Of a DNA stretch of 64,000 nt, positions 38,721 to 47,720 are shown piece after piece. The notes under the pieces are model-generated. The model saw only the letters and a program-made list of their open reading frames with translations. It searched no databases and had not been told where the DNA came from. Position 1 is the first letter of the stretch; each line of letters opens with the position of its first letter. The position numbers and the translations under genes were made by a program. Source of the DNA: Micromonospora lutea (GTDB taxonomy: Bacteria; Actinomycetota; Actinomycetes; Mycobacteriales; Micromonosporaceae); assembly GCF_016863535.1 (NCBI RefSeq), contig NZ_BOPB01000003.1, forward strand, positions 124,001 to 188,000, in the 5' to 3' direction.

Positions 38721-39671
38721 ATGCACCGGGTGGTGGTTGTCGCGTACGACGGTGTGGTCCCGTTCGACCTGTCTGTGCCGGTCGAGGTGTTCGGCCGCGC
38801 CCGGCTGGCCGACGGCGGTGCCGCGTACCAGGTTCGGGTCTGCGGGGCGACCGACGAGGTCCGGGCCGGCGCGCTCGGGCTGCGGGTGCCGTACGACCTG
38901 TCTCTGCTCACCGAGGCGGACACGGTGGTGGTGCCGGGGATGGCCGACCTGGACACGCCGCTGCCGGAGCCGCTCCGCGCGGCGCTGGCCGGCAGCCCGG
39001 CCCGACTGCTCTCGATCTGCACCGGTGCCTTCGTGCTGGCCGCTGCCGGTCGGCTCGACGGCCGGCGGGCCACCACCCACTGGGCGGCCGCGTCCGAGTT
39101 GGCCCGCCGGTACCCGACTGTCGTGGTCGACCCGGAGGTGCTGTTCGTCGAGGACGAGTCGGTGTTCACCTCGGCCGGTGCGGCCGCCGGGCTCGACCTC
39201 TGCCTGCACGTGGTACGCCGCGACCACGGTGCGGCCGTCGCCGCCGAGACCGCCCGTAGCTGCGTGATGCCGCTGGAACGGGCCGGGGGGCAGGCGCAGT
39301 TCATCGCGTACGAGCCACCCGCACCGGCCGGGCACAACCTGGCGTCGCTGCTGGAGTGGTTGACCGAGAACCTGCACCGCCCGCTGACCCTGGCCGAGAT
39401 CGCCGCGTACGCGACGATGAGTCCGAGGTCGTTGAGCCGGCACTTCCGCGAGCAGACCGGCACCACGCCGATGCGGTGGCTCAGCCGGCACCGGGTCCGT
39501 CGGGCCCAGCACCTGCTGGAACGCAGCGACCAGCCGGTCGAGCGGATCGGCGAACTGGTCGGGTTCACCTCGCCGACCGCCTTCCGAACGTGCTTCCGGC
39601 AACTCGTCGGCGTCAGCCCCCGCGACTACCGGGCGACCTTCCGGCCCCCGGGGCTGGCGGTCAGCGGGTGA
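38721..39671 (+). CDS. GlxA-type regulator: DJ-1/PfpI domain plus AraC HTH
   Basis: This 316-residue regulator joins a DJ-1/PfpI-like domain (about 1-170) to an AraC/XylS DNA-binding domain (about 215-310). The first has the nucleophile-elbow Cys in LLSICTGAFVLAAAG and TTHWAAASELARR. The second has MSPRSLSRHFREQTGTTP and VGFTSPTAFRTCFRQLVGVSP. Such proteins usually activate metabolic operons in response to unknown ligands. ATG 38721 is chosen over the longer frame. Its 3' end overlaps the convergent sigma factor gene by 11 bases. Confidence 0.9.
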   Translation: MHRVVVVAYDGVVPFDLSVPVEVFGRARLADGGAAYQVRVCGATDEVRAGALGLRVPYDLSLLTEADTVVVPGMADLDTPLPEPLRAALAGSPARLLSICTGAFVLAAAGRLDGRRATTHWAAASELARRYPTVVVDPEVLFVEDESVFTSAGAAAGLDLCLHVVRRDHGAAVAAETARSCVMPLERAGGQAQFIAYEPPAPAGHNLASLLEWLTENLHRPLTLAEIAAYATMSPRSLSRHFREQTGTTPMRWLSRHRVRRAQHLLERSDQPVERIGELVGFTSPTAFRTCFRQLVGVSPRDYRATFRPPGLAVSG

Positions 39672-40929
39672 GTTCGCCCAGGCGGGTGGCGAGGAAGTCG
39701 CGTTCGGCGTCGTTGTCGACCAGGTCGATCGCGGTCCGGTAGGCCTGCGCCGCCTCGGTGTCGCGGCCGAGCCGGTGCAGCAGGTCGGCTCGGATCGCCG
39801 GCAGGTAGTGATAGCCGGCCAGTCGCGGGTCCTGGGCGAGAGCGTCGACCTCGGCCAGCGCCACGGTCGGTCCGTCCACCATCGACACCGCCACGGTCCG
39901 GTTCAACGCGACCACCGGTGACGGCCAGCGGTCCAGCAGGGCGTCGTAGAGCCGGACGATCTGCGGCCAGTCGGTCGCCTCGTAGCGGGGCGCGAGGGCG
40001 TGCAGCGATGCGATGGCGGCCTGCAACGCGTACCGGCCGGGCCGTCCGGTGCGGAACGCGCCGAGGACCAGGCGGCGGCCCTCGGCGATGGCGTCCCGGT
40101 CCCATCGGGAACGGTCCTGGTCCTCCAGTCGCACCAGCCGGCCGTCGGTGTCGGTGCGGGTGGCCCGCCGGGCGTCGGTGAGCAGCAGCAGCGCGAGCAG
40201 TCCGCGTACCTCCGGCTCGTCGGGCATCAGGCTGGCCAGCATCCGGGCCAGGTGCAGCGCCCGGTCGACCAGGTCGGCGTGGACCAGGTCGCCGCCGGCG
40301 GGCGCGGTGTGTCCGGTGGTGTAGAGCAGGTGTACGACGGCGAGCGCCGAGTCCAGCCGTTCGGGCAGTTCGGCGGCTTCGGGGATCCGGTAGGGAATCC
40401 GGGCGGCGGTGATCTTCTTCTTGGCTCGGGTGATGCGTGCCGCCATCGTCGGTTCGGAAACCAGGAAGACGTGAGCGATGTCGCCGGTGCTGACCCCGCA
40501 GACCAGGCGCAGAGTGAGCGCCACCTGGGCTTCCCGGGCAAGCGCCGGATGGCAGCAGGTGAAGACCAGCCGCGGCCGGTCGTCCGGCACGGCGATCTCG
40601 TCCGGGACGTCTGGTTCGGTGGCGTCCGGTTCGAGCAGCAGGGGCAGTTTCGCGCGGAGCACCTGCCGGCGGCGCAGCACGTCGAGGGCCTTTCGTCGGG
40701 CCGTCGCGGTGAGCCAGGCACCGGGTCGGTCCGGTACGCCGTCTCGGGCCCACGCGCCGAGCGCCGCCAGGTACGCCTCCTGGACGCTTTCCTCGGCGAG
40801 GTCGAAGTCACCTGCGACGCGGGCCGTGGCGGCGAGCACCAAGGCCCATTCGTGGCGGTGCGCCTCCGCCACTGCCCGTTCGACCTCGGCGGTTGTGGCC
40901 GGCACGGTGCTGCGCTCGCCGCCGCTCAC
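39661..40929 (-). CDS. ECF42-like RNA polymerase sigma factor with C-terminal extension
   Basis: This 422-residue protein has sigma region 2 (about 20-85, AEESVQEAYLAALGAW) and region 4 (about 130-190, LRLVCGVSTGDIAHVFLVSEP). A long TPR-like C-terminal domain follows (about 200-422, LNRTVAVSMVDGP and LPAIRADLLHRLGRD). This architecture, and the GTGA-coupled DGPF/YCII partner upstream, are those of the ECF42 group, in which the extension takes part in control and no anti-sigma factor is needed. The promoter targets are unknown. Confidence 0.9.
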   Translation of the reverse strand: MSGGERSTVPATTAEVERAVAEAHRHEWALVLAATARVAGDFDLAEESVQEAYLAALGAWARDGVPDRPGAWLTATARRKALDVLRRRQVLRAKLPLLLEPDATEPDVPDEIAVPDDRPRLVFTCCHPALAREAQVALTLRLVCGVSTGDIAHVFLVSEPTMAARITRAKKKITAARIPYRIPEAAELPERLDSALAVVHLLYTTGHTAPAGGDLVHADLVDRALHLARMLASLMPDEPEVRGLLALLLLTDARRATRTDTDGRLVRLEDQDRSRWDRDAIAEGRRLVLGAFRTGRPGRYALQAAIASLHALAPRYEATDWPQIVRLYDALLDRWPSPVVALNRTVAVSMVDGPTVALAEVDALAQDPRLAGYHYLPAIRADLLHRLGRDTEAAQAYRTAIDLVDNDAERDFLATRLGELTR

Positions 40930-41267
40930 TCGACGGGCGGCGTGAACAGCGGACGGACCTCCACCCCGCCGTGAATGGTGGCCGGGTTCAGCTTGGCGAT
41001 CCGTACCGCGGTGTCCAGGTCGGGCGCTTCCAGGACGAAGAATCCGGCGACGACCTCCTTGGCCTCGATGAACGGGCCGTCGGTGACGAGGTCGCCACGT
41101 ACCGCGGTGGCGGTGGTGCTCGGTTGCAGCGCGAAGCCCGTGACGATCCGCCCACCCAACTCCGTGACCTGCGCGGGGTACCGCTCCAGCAGGGCGAGGT
41201 AGTCGGGGGTGAGGTCCATCGGGTCGGCCGGCGCCGGCGAGAAGATGAGGACTGCGTACTGCGCCAT
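40926..41267 (-). CDS. YCII/DGPF-domain protein paired with the ECF sigma factor
   Basis: This 113-residue protein has the DGPF signature TDGPFIEAKEVVAGFFVLEA (about 63-82) of the YCII-related family. Such proteins are regularly encoded beside ECF42 sigma factors and are thought to belong to their regulon. AAGGAG lies 6 bases before ATG 41267. It overlaps the sigma gene by 4 bases (GTGA). Confidence 0.9.
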   Translation of the reverse strand: MAQYAVLIFSPAPADPMDLTPDYLALLERYPAQVTELGGRIVTGFALQPSTTATAVRGDLVTDGPFIEAKEVVAGFFVLEAPDLDTAVRIAKLNPATIHGGVEVRPLFTPPVE

Positions 41268-41359
41268 GCTGTCTCCTTCATCGACGTCATCCGCTGTCCC
41301 GTCGATGGGCGGGGCCAGTGCGGACGGACACCATTCGGGGGAAATCTAGACTGCCCGGG

Positions 41360-41599
41360 ATGAGCGGAGAAGGACGACCTCGGGCGGCACGGCCTCTGAC
41401 CGAGCCGCACCCGTCGCGGTTGTCGCTCGACCACCCCGGCCGGCAGCGCATCCTCGCCGTGCACGCCGCCGCGCTGGCCGCGGGCGACGCCGGCTACCTT
41501 GACCCGGACAGCGGACTGTTCGTCCTCACCGCCGGATTCCTCGCCCGCCGCGGCACCTGCTGCGGCCGGGGCTGTCGCCACTGCCCGTACGTGAGTTGA
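41360..41599 (+). CDS. DUF5522 family Cys-rich small protein
   Basis: This 79-residue protein ends in FLTAGF-like LTAGFLARRGTCCGRGCRHCPY, the hallmark of DUF5522, with four Cys and a His that could bind metal. The middle HPSRLSLDHPGRQRILAVHAAAL is also typical. The function is unknown. ATG 41360 is preceded at about 12 bases by TCTAGACT, suggesting a leaderless transcript. Confidence 0.82.
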   Translation: MSGEGRPRAARPLTEPHPSRLSLDHPGRQRILAVHAAALAAGDAGYLDPDSGLFVLTAGFLARRGTCCGRGCRHCPYVS

Positions 41600-41623
41600 G
41601 GGACCGCACCAGGCGCGGTCCCT
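41599..41623. terminator. hairpin between convergent DUF5522 and ideR genes
   Basis: AGGGACCGC (41599-41607) pairs perfectly with GCGGTCCCT (41615-41623) over a 7-base loop, in the short gap between the two stop codons. Confidence 0.65.
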
Positions 41624-41629
41624 CGGTGG

Positions 41630-42319
41630 TCAGGCGGCGGCGACGAAGACCCGGGAGGCGATCTCGCGGGGCAGCCGGACGCTCTCGCCGGAGCGGTCGA
41701 TCGACACCGCGTCGCGCTCCTGCGCCACGGTCACCGTGGCACCCGGGTCGACACCGGCCGCGTGCAGTTGCCGGAGCACCTCGGCGTCGGTCTGCACGCT
41801 CTCGCAGATCCGGCGTACGACGACTGGGCCGGTGAGGCCGGGGAAGGCCAGGTTGCGCTCGCCGTCGGTCGGCTCGGGCTCGGGATGACCGGGTGAGCCC
41901 AACTCCTCCAGGCCCGGGATCGGGTTGCCGTACGGCGACCGGGTGGGCCGGTTGAGCAGGTCGTAGACCCGCTTCTCGACCGCGTCGCTCATCACGTGCT
42001 CCCAGCGGCAGGCCTCTTCGTGGGCCTCCTCGTAGGGCATTCCGATCACGTTGACCAGCAGCAGCTCGGCGAGGCGGTGTTTGCGCATCACTGAGACGGC
42101 GGTGCTGCGCCCCCGCTCGGTGAGGCTCAGGTGCCGGTCACCTTCGACCGTGAGCAGGCCGTCGCGTTCCATCCGGGCGACGGTTTGGCTGACCGTCGGG
42201 CCGCTCTGGCGCAACCGTTCTGCGATCCGGGCGCGCAGGGGAGGCACACCCTCTTCCTCAAGTTCGAGGATCGTACGCAAGTACATTTCGGTCGTATCGA
42301 CCAGGTCGTGAGACTTCAT
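41630..42319 (-). CDS. ideR: iron-dependent repressor IdeR/DtxR
   Basis: This 229-residue metalloregulator represses iron uptake genes when Fe2+ is bound. The N-terminal HTH is DLVDTTEMYLRTILELEEEG...ARIAERLRQSGPTVSQTVARM (about 3-55). The dimer and metal-binding part includes HRLAELLLVN and CRWEHVMSD with Cys, Glu and His ligands. A C-terminal SH3-like domain (about 150-229) completes the classical DtxR layout, of normal length. ATG 42319 is chosen. A probable target, fbpABC with a 15/19 iron box, lies at 54705-58535. Confidence 0.95.
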   Translation of the reverse strand: MKSHDLVDTTEMYLRTILELEEEGVPPLRARIAERLRQSGPTVSQTVARMERDGLLTVEGDRHLSLTERGRSTAVSVMRKHRLAELLLVNVIGMPYEEAHEEACRWEHVMSDAVEKRVYDLLNRPTRSPYGNPIPGLEELGSPGHPEPEPTDGERNLAFPGLTGPVVVRRICESVQTDAEVLRQLHAAGVDPGATVTVAQERDAVSIDRSGESVRLPREIASRVFVAAA

Positions 42320-42418
42320 GGTGTCAGCGGCCCTCCAGAGGCCGATGGTACCCTGCCGCACCCCCGACGTCTGTCTCCGAGCCGTCGGCAATGTCACTCA
42401 TGGTGTTGACTGAAGGCC

Positions 42419-43282
42419 ATGTCCGCTACTGATGATCTTTTGGTTGAAGCCGAGCGGCTCGCCGCCGAACTCGACGCCATCGACCCGCCGACCCTGCTCG
42501 ATGTCCGCTGGCGCCTGGCCGGGCCGCCCGGCCGGGACGACTACCGGAAGGGGCACCTGCCGGGCGCGGCTTACGTTGACCTGGACACCGCGCTGTGCGG
42601 CGCTCCCGGCCCGGCCGGGCGCCATCCGCTTCCCGATCCGGCCGAGTTGGAGGCGGCACTGCGGGCGGCCGGCGTGCGGGCCGGTCACCCCGTGGTGGTG
42701 TACGACGGCGGTGACGGGATGTCGGCGGCCCGGGCCTGGTGGACGCTGCGCTGGGCGGGGCACCGATCCGTCCGGCTGCTGCACGGCGGTTTCCCGGCCT
42801 GGACGGCGGCCGGCCTGCCGGTGAGCATCGACCCGCCCGTCGTGGCGCAGGGCGACGTGACGGTCCGCCCGGGGGCGCTCCCGGTGCTGGACGCGGCGGA
42901 CGCCGCCCGACTGGCGGCCGGTGACGGCGTCCTGATCGACGTGCGGGCCGCGCCCCGCTATCGGGGCGAGCACGAGCCGATCGACCCCGTTGCCGGTCAC
43001 ATCCCCGGCGCGGTAAACCTGCCCGCACCCGAGTACGTCACCGAGGGCCGGTTCCCGACCGTCGAGGCGTTGCGGGACCGCTTCGCCGCTGTCGGCGTGA
43101 CCGGCGAGGCTCCGGTCGCTGCGTACTGCGGCTCGGGGGTGACCGCGGCCCAGGCGGTGCTCGCGCTGCATCTCGCCGGCCGGGCGGACGCCGCGCTCTA
43201 CGTCGGATCATGGAGCCACTGGGTCGCCGACCCGGACCGGCCGGTGGCCACCGGCCCCGAGCCTGACCGGTCCGACGCGTGA
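42419..43282 (+). CDS. sseA: thiosulfate/3-mercaptopyruvate sulfurtransferase
   Basis: This 287-residue protein has two rhodanese domains. The first (about 20-135) has the inactive-type loop; the second (about 155-280) has the active-site Cys in YCGSGVTA. It moves sulfur to cyanide or thiols. It is divergent from ideR (99-base gap), the two sharing a promoter region; iron-sulfur metabolism would be a reasonable link but is inference. Confidence 0.92.
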   Translation: MSATDDLLVEAERLAAELDAIDPPTLLDVRWRLAGPPGRDDYRKGHLPGAAYVDLDTALCGAPGPAGRHPLPDPAELEAALRAAGVRAGHPVVVYDGGDGMSAARAWWTLRWAGHRSVRLLHGGFPAWTAAGLPVSIDPPVVAQGDVTVRPGALPVLDAADAARLAAGDGVLIDVRAAPRYRGEHEPIDPVAGHIPGAVNLPAPEYVTEGRFPTVEALRDRFAAVGVTGEAPVAAYCGSGVTAAQAVLALHLAGRADAALYVGSWSHWVADPDRPVATGPEPDRSDA

Positions 43283-43354
43283 GCGGCCCGGTGCCTGGCC
43301 GGCATCCGGCCTGGTGGGCGGGCCGCCAGTCGGTCCTCGTGCGACCATGGGTGG

Positions 43355-44536
43355 ATGTCCGACGACACGGTGGTGGTCTGGGACCCCTCGCTGCTCGCCT
43401 ACGACCTCGGTGACCACCCGCTGGATCCGGTCCGGGTGGAGTTGACCATCGCGCTCGCGCGGGAACTCGGCATCCTGGAACGGGCCGGGGTGCGGCTGCT
43501 GCCGCCGACGCCCGCCGACGACGACCTGCTCACCCGGGTGCACGATCCGCGCTACCTGGACGCGGTGCGGATCGCGCCGCGCGACCCGCTCTTCGCCGGG
43601 TTCGGTCTGGGCACTTCGGACAACCCGGTTTTCGACGGGATGCACGAGTCCAGCGCGCTGGTCACCGGGGCGAGCGTGATCGCCGCCGAGGCGGTGTGGC
43701 GAGGCACGGCCCGCCGGGCGGTCAACGTCGCCGGCGGCCTGCACCACGCGATGCCCGCCCGAGCCGCCGGGTTCTGCGTCTACAACGACCCGGCGGTGGC
43801 CATCGCCCGGCTGCTCGACCTGGGCGCCGAGCGCATCGCCTACGTCGACGTCGACGTGCACCACGGCGACGGGGTGCAGCAGATCTTCTGGGACGACCCA
43901 CGGGTACTCACCGTCAGCCTGCACGAGACTCCGCTGGCCCTCTTCCCCGGCACCGGCTTCCCGGACGAGACCGGCGGTCCGAACGCCGCGGGCACCGCGG
44001 TCAACATCGCGTTGCCCCCCGGGGTCGAGGACGCCGGTTGGCAGCGGGCCTTCCACGCGGTCGTGCCGTCGGTGTTGCGGGCGTTCCGCCCGCAACTTCT
44101 GTTCACCCAGTGCGGGGCGGACGCCCACCGCGTCGACCCACTCGCCGACCTGCACCTGTCCGTGGACGGGCAGCGCGCCACCTACCTGGCGTTGCGGGCG
44201 CTCGCCGACGAGTTGTGCGACGGCCGCTGGGTGGCCACCGGTGGTGGCGGGTACGCACTGGTCGAGGTGGTGCCCCGGGCCTGGACGCATCTGCTGGCGG
44301 TGGCCACCGGCGCGCCGCTGGAACCGGCGACGCTGACCCCGCCGGCCTGGCGGGAACTGGCCATGGCGCGCCGGCCCGGTTTCGACGTGCCGCTGCGGAT
44401 GACTGACGACGTCGACCCGGGGTACGAACCGTGGCAGCCCACGGGGGAGCCGAGCGCGGTGGACCGGGCGATCGCGGCGACCCGGAAGGCGGTCTTCCCG
44501 CTGCTCGGCCTCGATCCGCACGATCCGCGCGACTGA
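43355..44536 (+). CDS. acuC: AcuC-type zinc-dependent protein deacetylase
   Basis: This 393-residue histone-deacetylase-like enzyme removes acetyl groups from lysines. Visible active-site elements are GGLHHAMPARAAGFCVYND (about 130-148), VDVDVHHGDGVQ with metal ligands (about 168-179), and GTGGGGYAL near 290. In Bacillus AcuC reactivates acetyl-CoA synthetase. The next gene, 28 bases downstream, is a lysine acetyltransferase-like fusion, so the pair probably forms an acetylation/deacetylation module. Confidence 0.92.
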   Translation: MSDDTVVVWDPSLLAYDLGDHPLDPVRVELTIALARELGILERAGVRLLPPTPADDDLLTRVHDPRYLDAVRIAPRDPLFAGFGLGTSDNPVFDGMHESSALVTGASVIAAEAVWRGTARRAVNVAGGLHHAMPARAAGFCVYNDPAVAIARLLDLGAERIAYVDVDVHHGDGVQQIFWDDPRVLTVSLHETPLALFPGTGFPDETGGPNAAGTAVNIALPPGVEDAGWQRAFHAVVPSVLRAFRPQLLFTQCGADAHRVDPLADLHLSVDGQRATYLALRALADELCDGRWVATGGGGYALVEVVPRAWTHLLAVATGAPLEPATLTPPAWRELAMARRPGFDVPLRMTDDVDPGYEPWQPTGEPSAVDRAIAATRKAVFPLLGLDPHDPRD

Positions 44537-44564
44537 CTGAGCCGGCCGGGGAGGTCCGTCCGAG

Positions 44565-47123
44565 GTGAGCACAGCAGAACAAACCGTGGACGTGTTGCTC
44601 AGCGACGGCAGTACGGTCCAGTTGCGACCCATCGAGCCATCCGACGCCCCCGCGATCGTGGCGATGCATTCCCGGTTCTCCGAGCGCACCCGCTACCTGC
44701 GTTACTTCTCGCCGTACCCGCGGATTCCGGAGCGGGACCTGCACCGCTTCGTCAACGTCGACCATCACGACCGGGAGGCGTTCGTGGTGCTGGCCGGCGA
44801 CCGGATCGTCGCCGTCGGCCGCTACGAGCGGCTCGGTCCGCAGTCACCCGATGCCGAGGTGGCCTTCGTCGTCGAGGACGCGTACCAGGGGCGGGGCATC
44901 GGCTCGGTGCTGATGGAGCACCTCGCGGACGCCGCCCGCCGGGCCGGGATCGTCAACTTCGTGGCCGAGGTGTTGCCGAGCAACGGTCAGATGCTGCGGG
45001 TTTTCGCTGACTTCGGGTACCAGATCCAGCGTCAGTTCGCCGACGGGGTGGTGCACCTGAGTTTCCCGATCGCGCCGACCGAGGCGACCCTGGAGGTGCA
45101 GCGCGGGCGGGAACACCGCACCGAGGCGCGGTCCATCGCCCGGCTGCTCGCCCCGCGTGGCGTCGCCGTCTACGGTGCCAGCGCCACCGGCCAGGGGGTC
45201 GGCGCGGCAGTGCTCGGGCACCTGCGTGACGGCGGGTTCACCGGGTCGGTGGTGCCGGTGCACCCGAGCGCCGCGCGGGTGGCCGGGTTGCCCGCGTACC
45301 CGTCGGCGGCCGATGCCGGGCTGCCGGTCGACCTGGCGGTGGTGGCGGTGCCTCCGGAGGCCGCCGGGGCGGTGGTCGCTGACGCCGCGGCGGCCGGGGT
45401 GCACGGCCTGGTCGTGATCTCGGCCGGCTTCGCCGAGGCGGGCGTCGAGGGCGCCGCCGCGCAGCGTGCCCTCGTCCGCGCGGCCCACGCCGCGGGCATG
45501 CGGGTGATCGGCCCGAACTGCCTGGGGGTGGCCAACACCGACCCGTCGGTACGCCTCAACGCCACCCTCGCCCCGCGACTGCCGGTGCCGGGCCGGGTCG
45601 GCATCTTCAGCCAGTCCGGCGTGTTCGGCGTGGCGCTGCTGGCGGAGGCGGATCGGCGAGGGCTCGGCCTGTCCAGCTTCGTCTCGGCAGGCAACCGGGC
45701 TGACGTCTCTGGTAACGACCTTCTGCAGTACTGGCAGGACGATCCCGGCACCGACGTGATCATGTTGTACCTGGAGACCTTCGGCAACCCGCGCAAGTTC
45801 GCCCGGCTGGCCCGGCGCATCGGCCGGGACAAGCCGGTGGTGGCGTTGGCCTCACCGGCCCGCCCGCCGGGGGTGGGTGACGCCACCGGCCCGGATGCCA
45901 CCGCCGTCAGCGCCTTGTTCGCCCAGTCCGGGGTGATCCGGGTGGACACCGTCGGCGAGTTGCTCGACGCCGGTGTGCTGCTGGCCAACCAACCGCTGCC
46001 GGCCGGCAACCGGATCGGCGTGGTCGGCAACTCCTCGGCGCTGACCGGGCTCGCGGCCACCGCCTGTGCGGCCCAGGGTCTCACCGTCGCCGACGGCTAC
46101 CCGCGTGACGTCGGGCCGAGGGCCAGCGCCGCCGAGTTCGCCGACGCGCTCGCCGCCACCGCCGCCGACGAGTCGGTCGACGCGCTGGTGGCGCTCTTCG
46201 CCCCGCCGCTGCCCGGCCAGTTCACCGGCACCGAGGCCGACTTCAGCGCCGCCCTGCCCGCAGCGCTGTCCGGCGGCAAGCCGGCGGTGGCCACCTTCCT
46301 CGTCGGTCGTGCCCCGGCCGGGGTGCCCTCGTATCCGAGCGTGGAGGAGGCGGTTCGGGCACTGGCCCGGGTCACCGCGTACGCGCAGTGGCTACGCCGG
46401 CCCACCGGAATCCTGCCGGAGCTGTCCGACGTCGACCCGACGGCGGCGCAGGCGGCGCTGCGGGGGGAGGACACCGACGCGGAGGCGTTGCTGGCCGCGT
46501 ACGGCATCGACGTGGTCGAGTCGGTGCCGGCCGCCTCGGTCGACGAAGCCGTCGAGGCGGCCACCCGGCTCGGGTTTCCGGTGGCGCTCAAGGCTGCGGC
46601 ACCGGGGCTGCGGCATCGCCTCGACCTCGGTGCGGTCCGCCTCGACCTGCCGGACGCCGCGGCCGTGCGCCGCGCCGGTACGGAGCTGACGGTGGCCTTC
46701 GGGGCGGACGTCCTGGTGCAGCCGATGGTGCCGCCCGGGGTGGCGTGTGTCGTGGAGCTCGTCGAGGATCCGGCGTTCGGGCCGGTGGTCGGGTTCGGGC
46801 TCGGTGGGGTGGCCACGGAGCTGCTCGGCGATCGGGCGTGGCGGGCGGTGCCGTTGACCGACCGGGACGCCGCCGAGTTGGTCGACGCGCCCCGGGCCGC
46901 GCCGTTGCTGCGTGGCCATCGCGGGGCCGCGCCGGTGGACCGCACCGCCCTGGCCGATCTGCTGCTGCGGGTCGGTCGCCTCGCCGACGACCAGCCCCGG
47001 GTACGGGCACTGGCGCTGAACCCGGTGCTCGCCCGCCCTGACGGCCTGTCCGTGCTGCACGCCTCCGTCCGGATCGGCACCGCCGCCGTGCCACGCCCCG
47101 ACACCGGCCCTCGCCGGCTGTGA
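44565..47123 (+). CDS. GNAT acetyltransferase fused to acyl-CoA synthetase-like (NDP-forming) domains
   Basis: This 852-residue protein has an N-terminal GNAT domain (about 15-180, AYQGRGIGSVLMEHL as acetyl-CoA loop). A CoA-binding and succinyl-CoA-ligase-like region follows (about 195-600, GASATGQGVGAAVLGHL, GPNCLGVANT, FSQSGVFGVALL), then an ATP-grasp domain (about 620-840). The segment where active NDP-forming synthetases have the catalytic His (SHTGAL) reads GDATGPDATA without His. The synthetase half is therefore probably a sensor or scaffold, as in Pat/PatZ protein acetyltransferases. GTG 44565 has GGGAGG 11 bases upstream. It follows acuC in an operon. Confidence 0.88.
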   Translation: MSTAEQTVDVLLSDGSTVQLRPIEPSDAPAIVAMHSRFSERTRYLRYFSPYPRIPERDLHRFVNVDHHDREAFVVLAGDRIVAVGRYERLGPQSPDAEVAFVVEDAYQGRGIGSVLMEHLADAARRAGIVNFVAEVLPSNGQMLRVFADFGYQIQRQFADGVVHLSFPIAPTEATLEVQRGREHRTEARSIARLLAPRGVAVYGASATGQGVGAAVLGHLRDGGFTGSVVPVHPSAARVAGLPAYPSAADAGLPVDLAVVAVPPEAAGAVVADAAAAGVHGLVVISAGFAEAGVEGAAAQRALVRAAHAAGMRVIGPNCLGVANTDPSVRLNATLAPRLPVPGRVGIFSQSGVFGVALLAEADRRGLGLSSFVSAGNRADVSGNDLLQYWQDDPGTDVIMLYLETFGNPRKFARLARRIGRDKPVVALASPARPPGVGDATGPDATAVSALFAQSGVIRVDTVGELLDAGVLLANQPLPAGNRIGVVGNSSALTGLAATACAAQGLTVADGYPRDVGPRASAAEFADALAATAADESVDALVALFAPPLPGQFTGTEADFSAALPAALSGGKPAVATFLVGRAPAGVPSYPSVEEAVRALARVTAYAQWLRRPTGILPELSDVDPTAAQAALRGEDTDAEALLAAYGIDVVESVPAASVDEAVEAATRLGFPVALKAAAPGLRHRLDLGAVRLDLPDAAAVRRAGTELTVAFGADVLVQPMVPPGVACVVELVEDPAFGPVVGFGLGGVATELLGDRAWRAVPLTDRDAAELVDAPRAAPLLRGHRGAAPVDRTALADLLLRVGRLADDQPRVRALALNPVLARPDGLSVLHASVRIGTAAVPRPDTGPRRL

Positions 47124-47148
47124 GGTCGACGCGTTGCCAGACCTTAAC

Positions 47149-47164
47149 CTGGACATGTAACATC
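47149..47164. promoter_or_regulatory. candidate Rrf2 operator, copy 1
   Basis: CTGGACATGTAACATC lies immediately upstream of the rrf2-type gene (start 47170). It shares 12 of 16 positions with the sequence at 47705-47720 upstream of the oxidoreductase gene. Confidence 0.45.
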
Positions 47165-47169
47165 CTGAT

Positions 47170-47658
47170 ATGCGTTTGGGTCAGGGTGTCGAGTGGGCGA
47201 TCCACACCTGTCTGAACCTCACCTGGCTGGGCGCGGAGCGCGGTGTGTCGACCGCGCGGCTGGCAGAGTTCTATCAGCTGCCGCCGGCGTACCTGAACAA
47301 GCAGCTGCAGAGTCTCGTGCGCGCCGGGATCCTGGCGTCCACGCCCGGCCGGCGCGGCGGCTTCTCGTTGGCCCGTGGGCCGGCCGCCATCTCCCTGTTG
47401 GACATCGTGGTCGCCATCGAGGGATCGGACCCGCTGTTTCGGTGCGAGCAGATCCTGCGCGCGGGGCCCGGTGGCCGGCCGGACGTGGACTACCGCGAGG
47501 TGTGTCTCGTCTCCGGTGCGATGCGCCGGGCCGACCTGGCCTGGCGGCAGGAACTCGCGGGCCGGACGCTGGCTGACCTCAAGGCCGACGTCGAGCGGAG
47601 TTTTCCCGGCACGCCGGAGGCGACCCGCGGCCGCTTCGCCGAGTTGCACGACCGCTAG
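47170..47658 (+). CDS. Rrf2-family transcriptional regulator
   Basis: This 162-residue protein has the Rrf2 winged HTH (MRLGQGVEWAIHTCLNLTWL, then PPAYLNKQLQSLVRAGILAS, RRGGFSLAR; about 1-75). Three Cys lie in total (13, about 98 and about 118); the cluster-binding arrangement of NsrR/IscR (CX5-7CX5-7C) is not evident, so it may be a non-Fe-S member of the CymR/YwnA kind. It precedes an FAD oxidoreductase gene by 105 bases. A similar sequence lies in front of both genes, so autoregulation and control of the oxidoreductase are likely. Confidence 0.87.
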   Translation: MRLGQGVEWAIHTCLNLTWLGAERGVSTARLAEFYQLPPAYLNKQLQSLVRAGILASTPGRRGGFSLARGPAAISLLDIVVAIEGSDPLFRCEQILRAGPGGRPDVDYREVCLVSGAMRRADLAWRQELAGRTLADLKADVERSFPGTPEATRGRFAELHDR

Positions 47659-47704
47659 GTGATCGAAGGGCGCGGCGTCCCGGCGCCACTGTCACCTCAT
47701 ATCT

Positions 47705-47720
47705 GGACATTAGAAATCTA
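47705..47720. promoter_or_regulatory. candidate Rrf2 operator, copy 2
   Basis: CTGGACATTAGAAATC upstream of the FAD oxidoreductase resembles the site at 47149-47164 (12/16). An inverted ATGTCC follows at about 47736, so the site may extend rightward. Confidence 0.45.
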
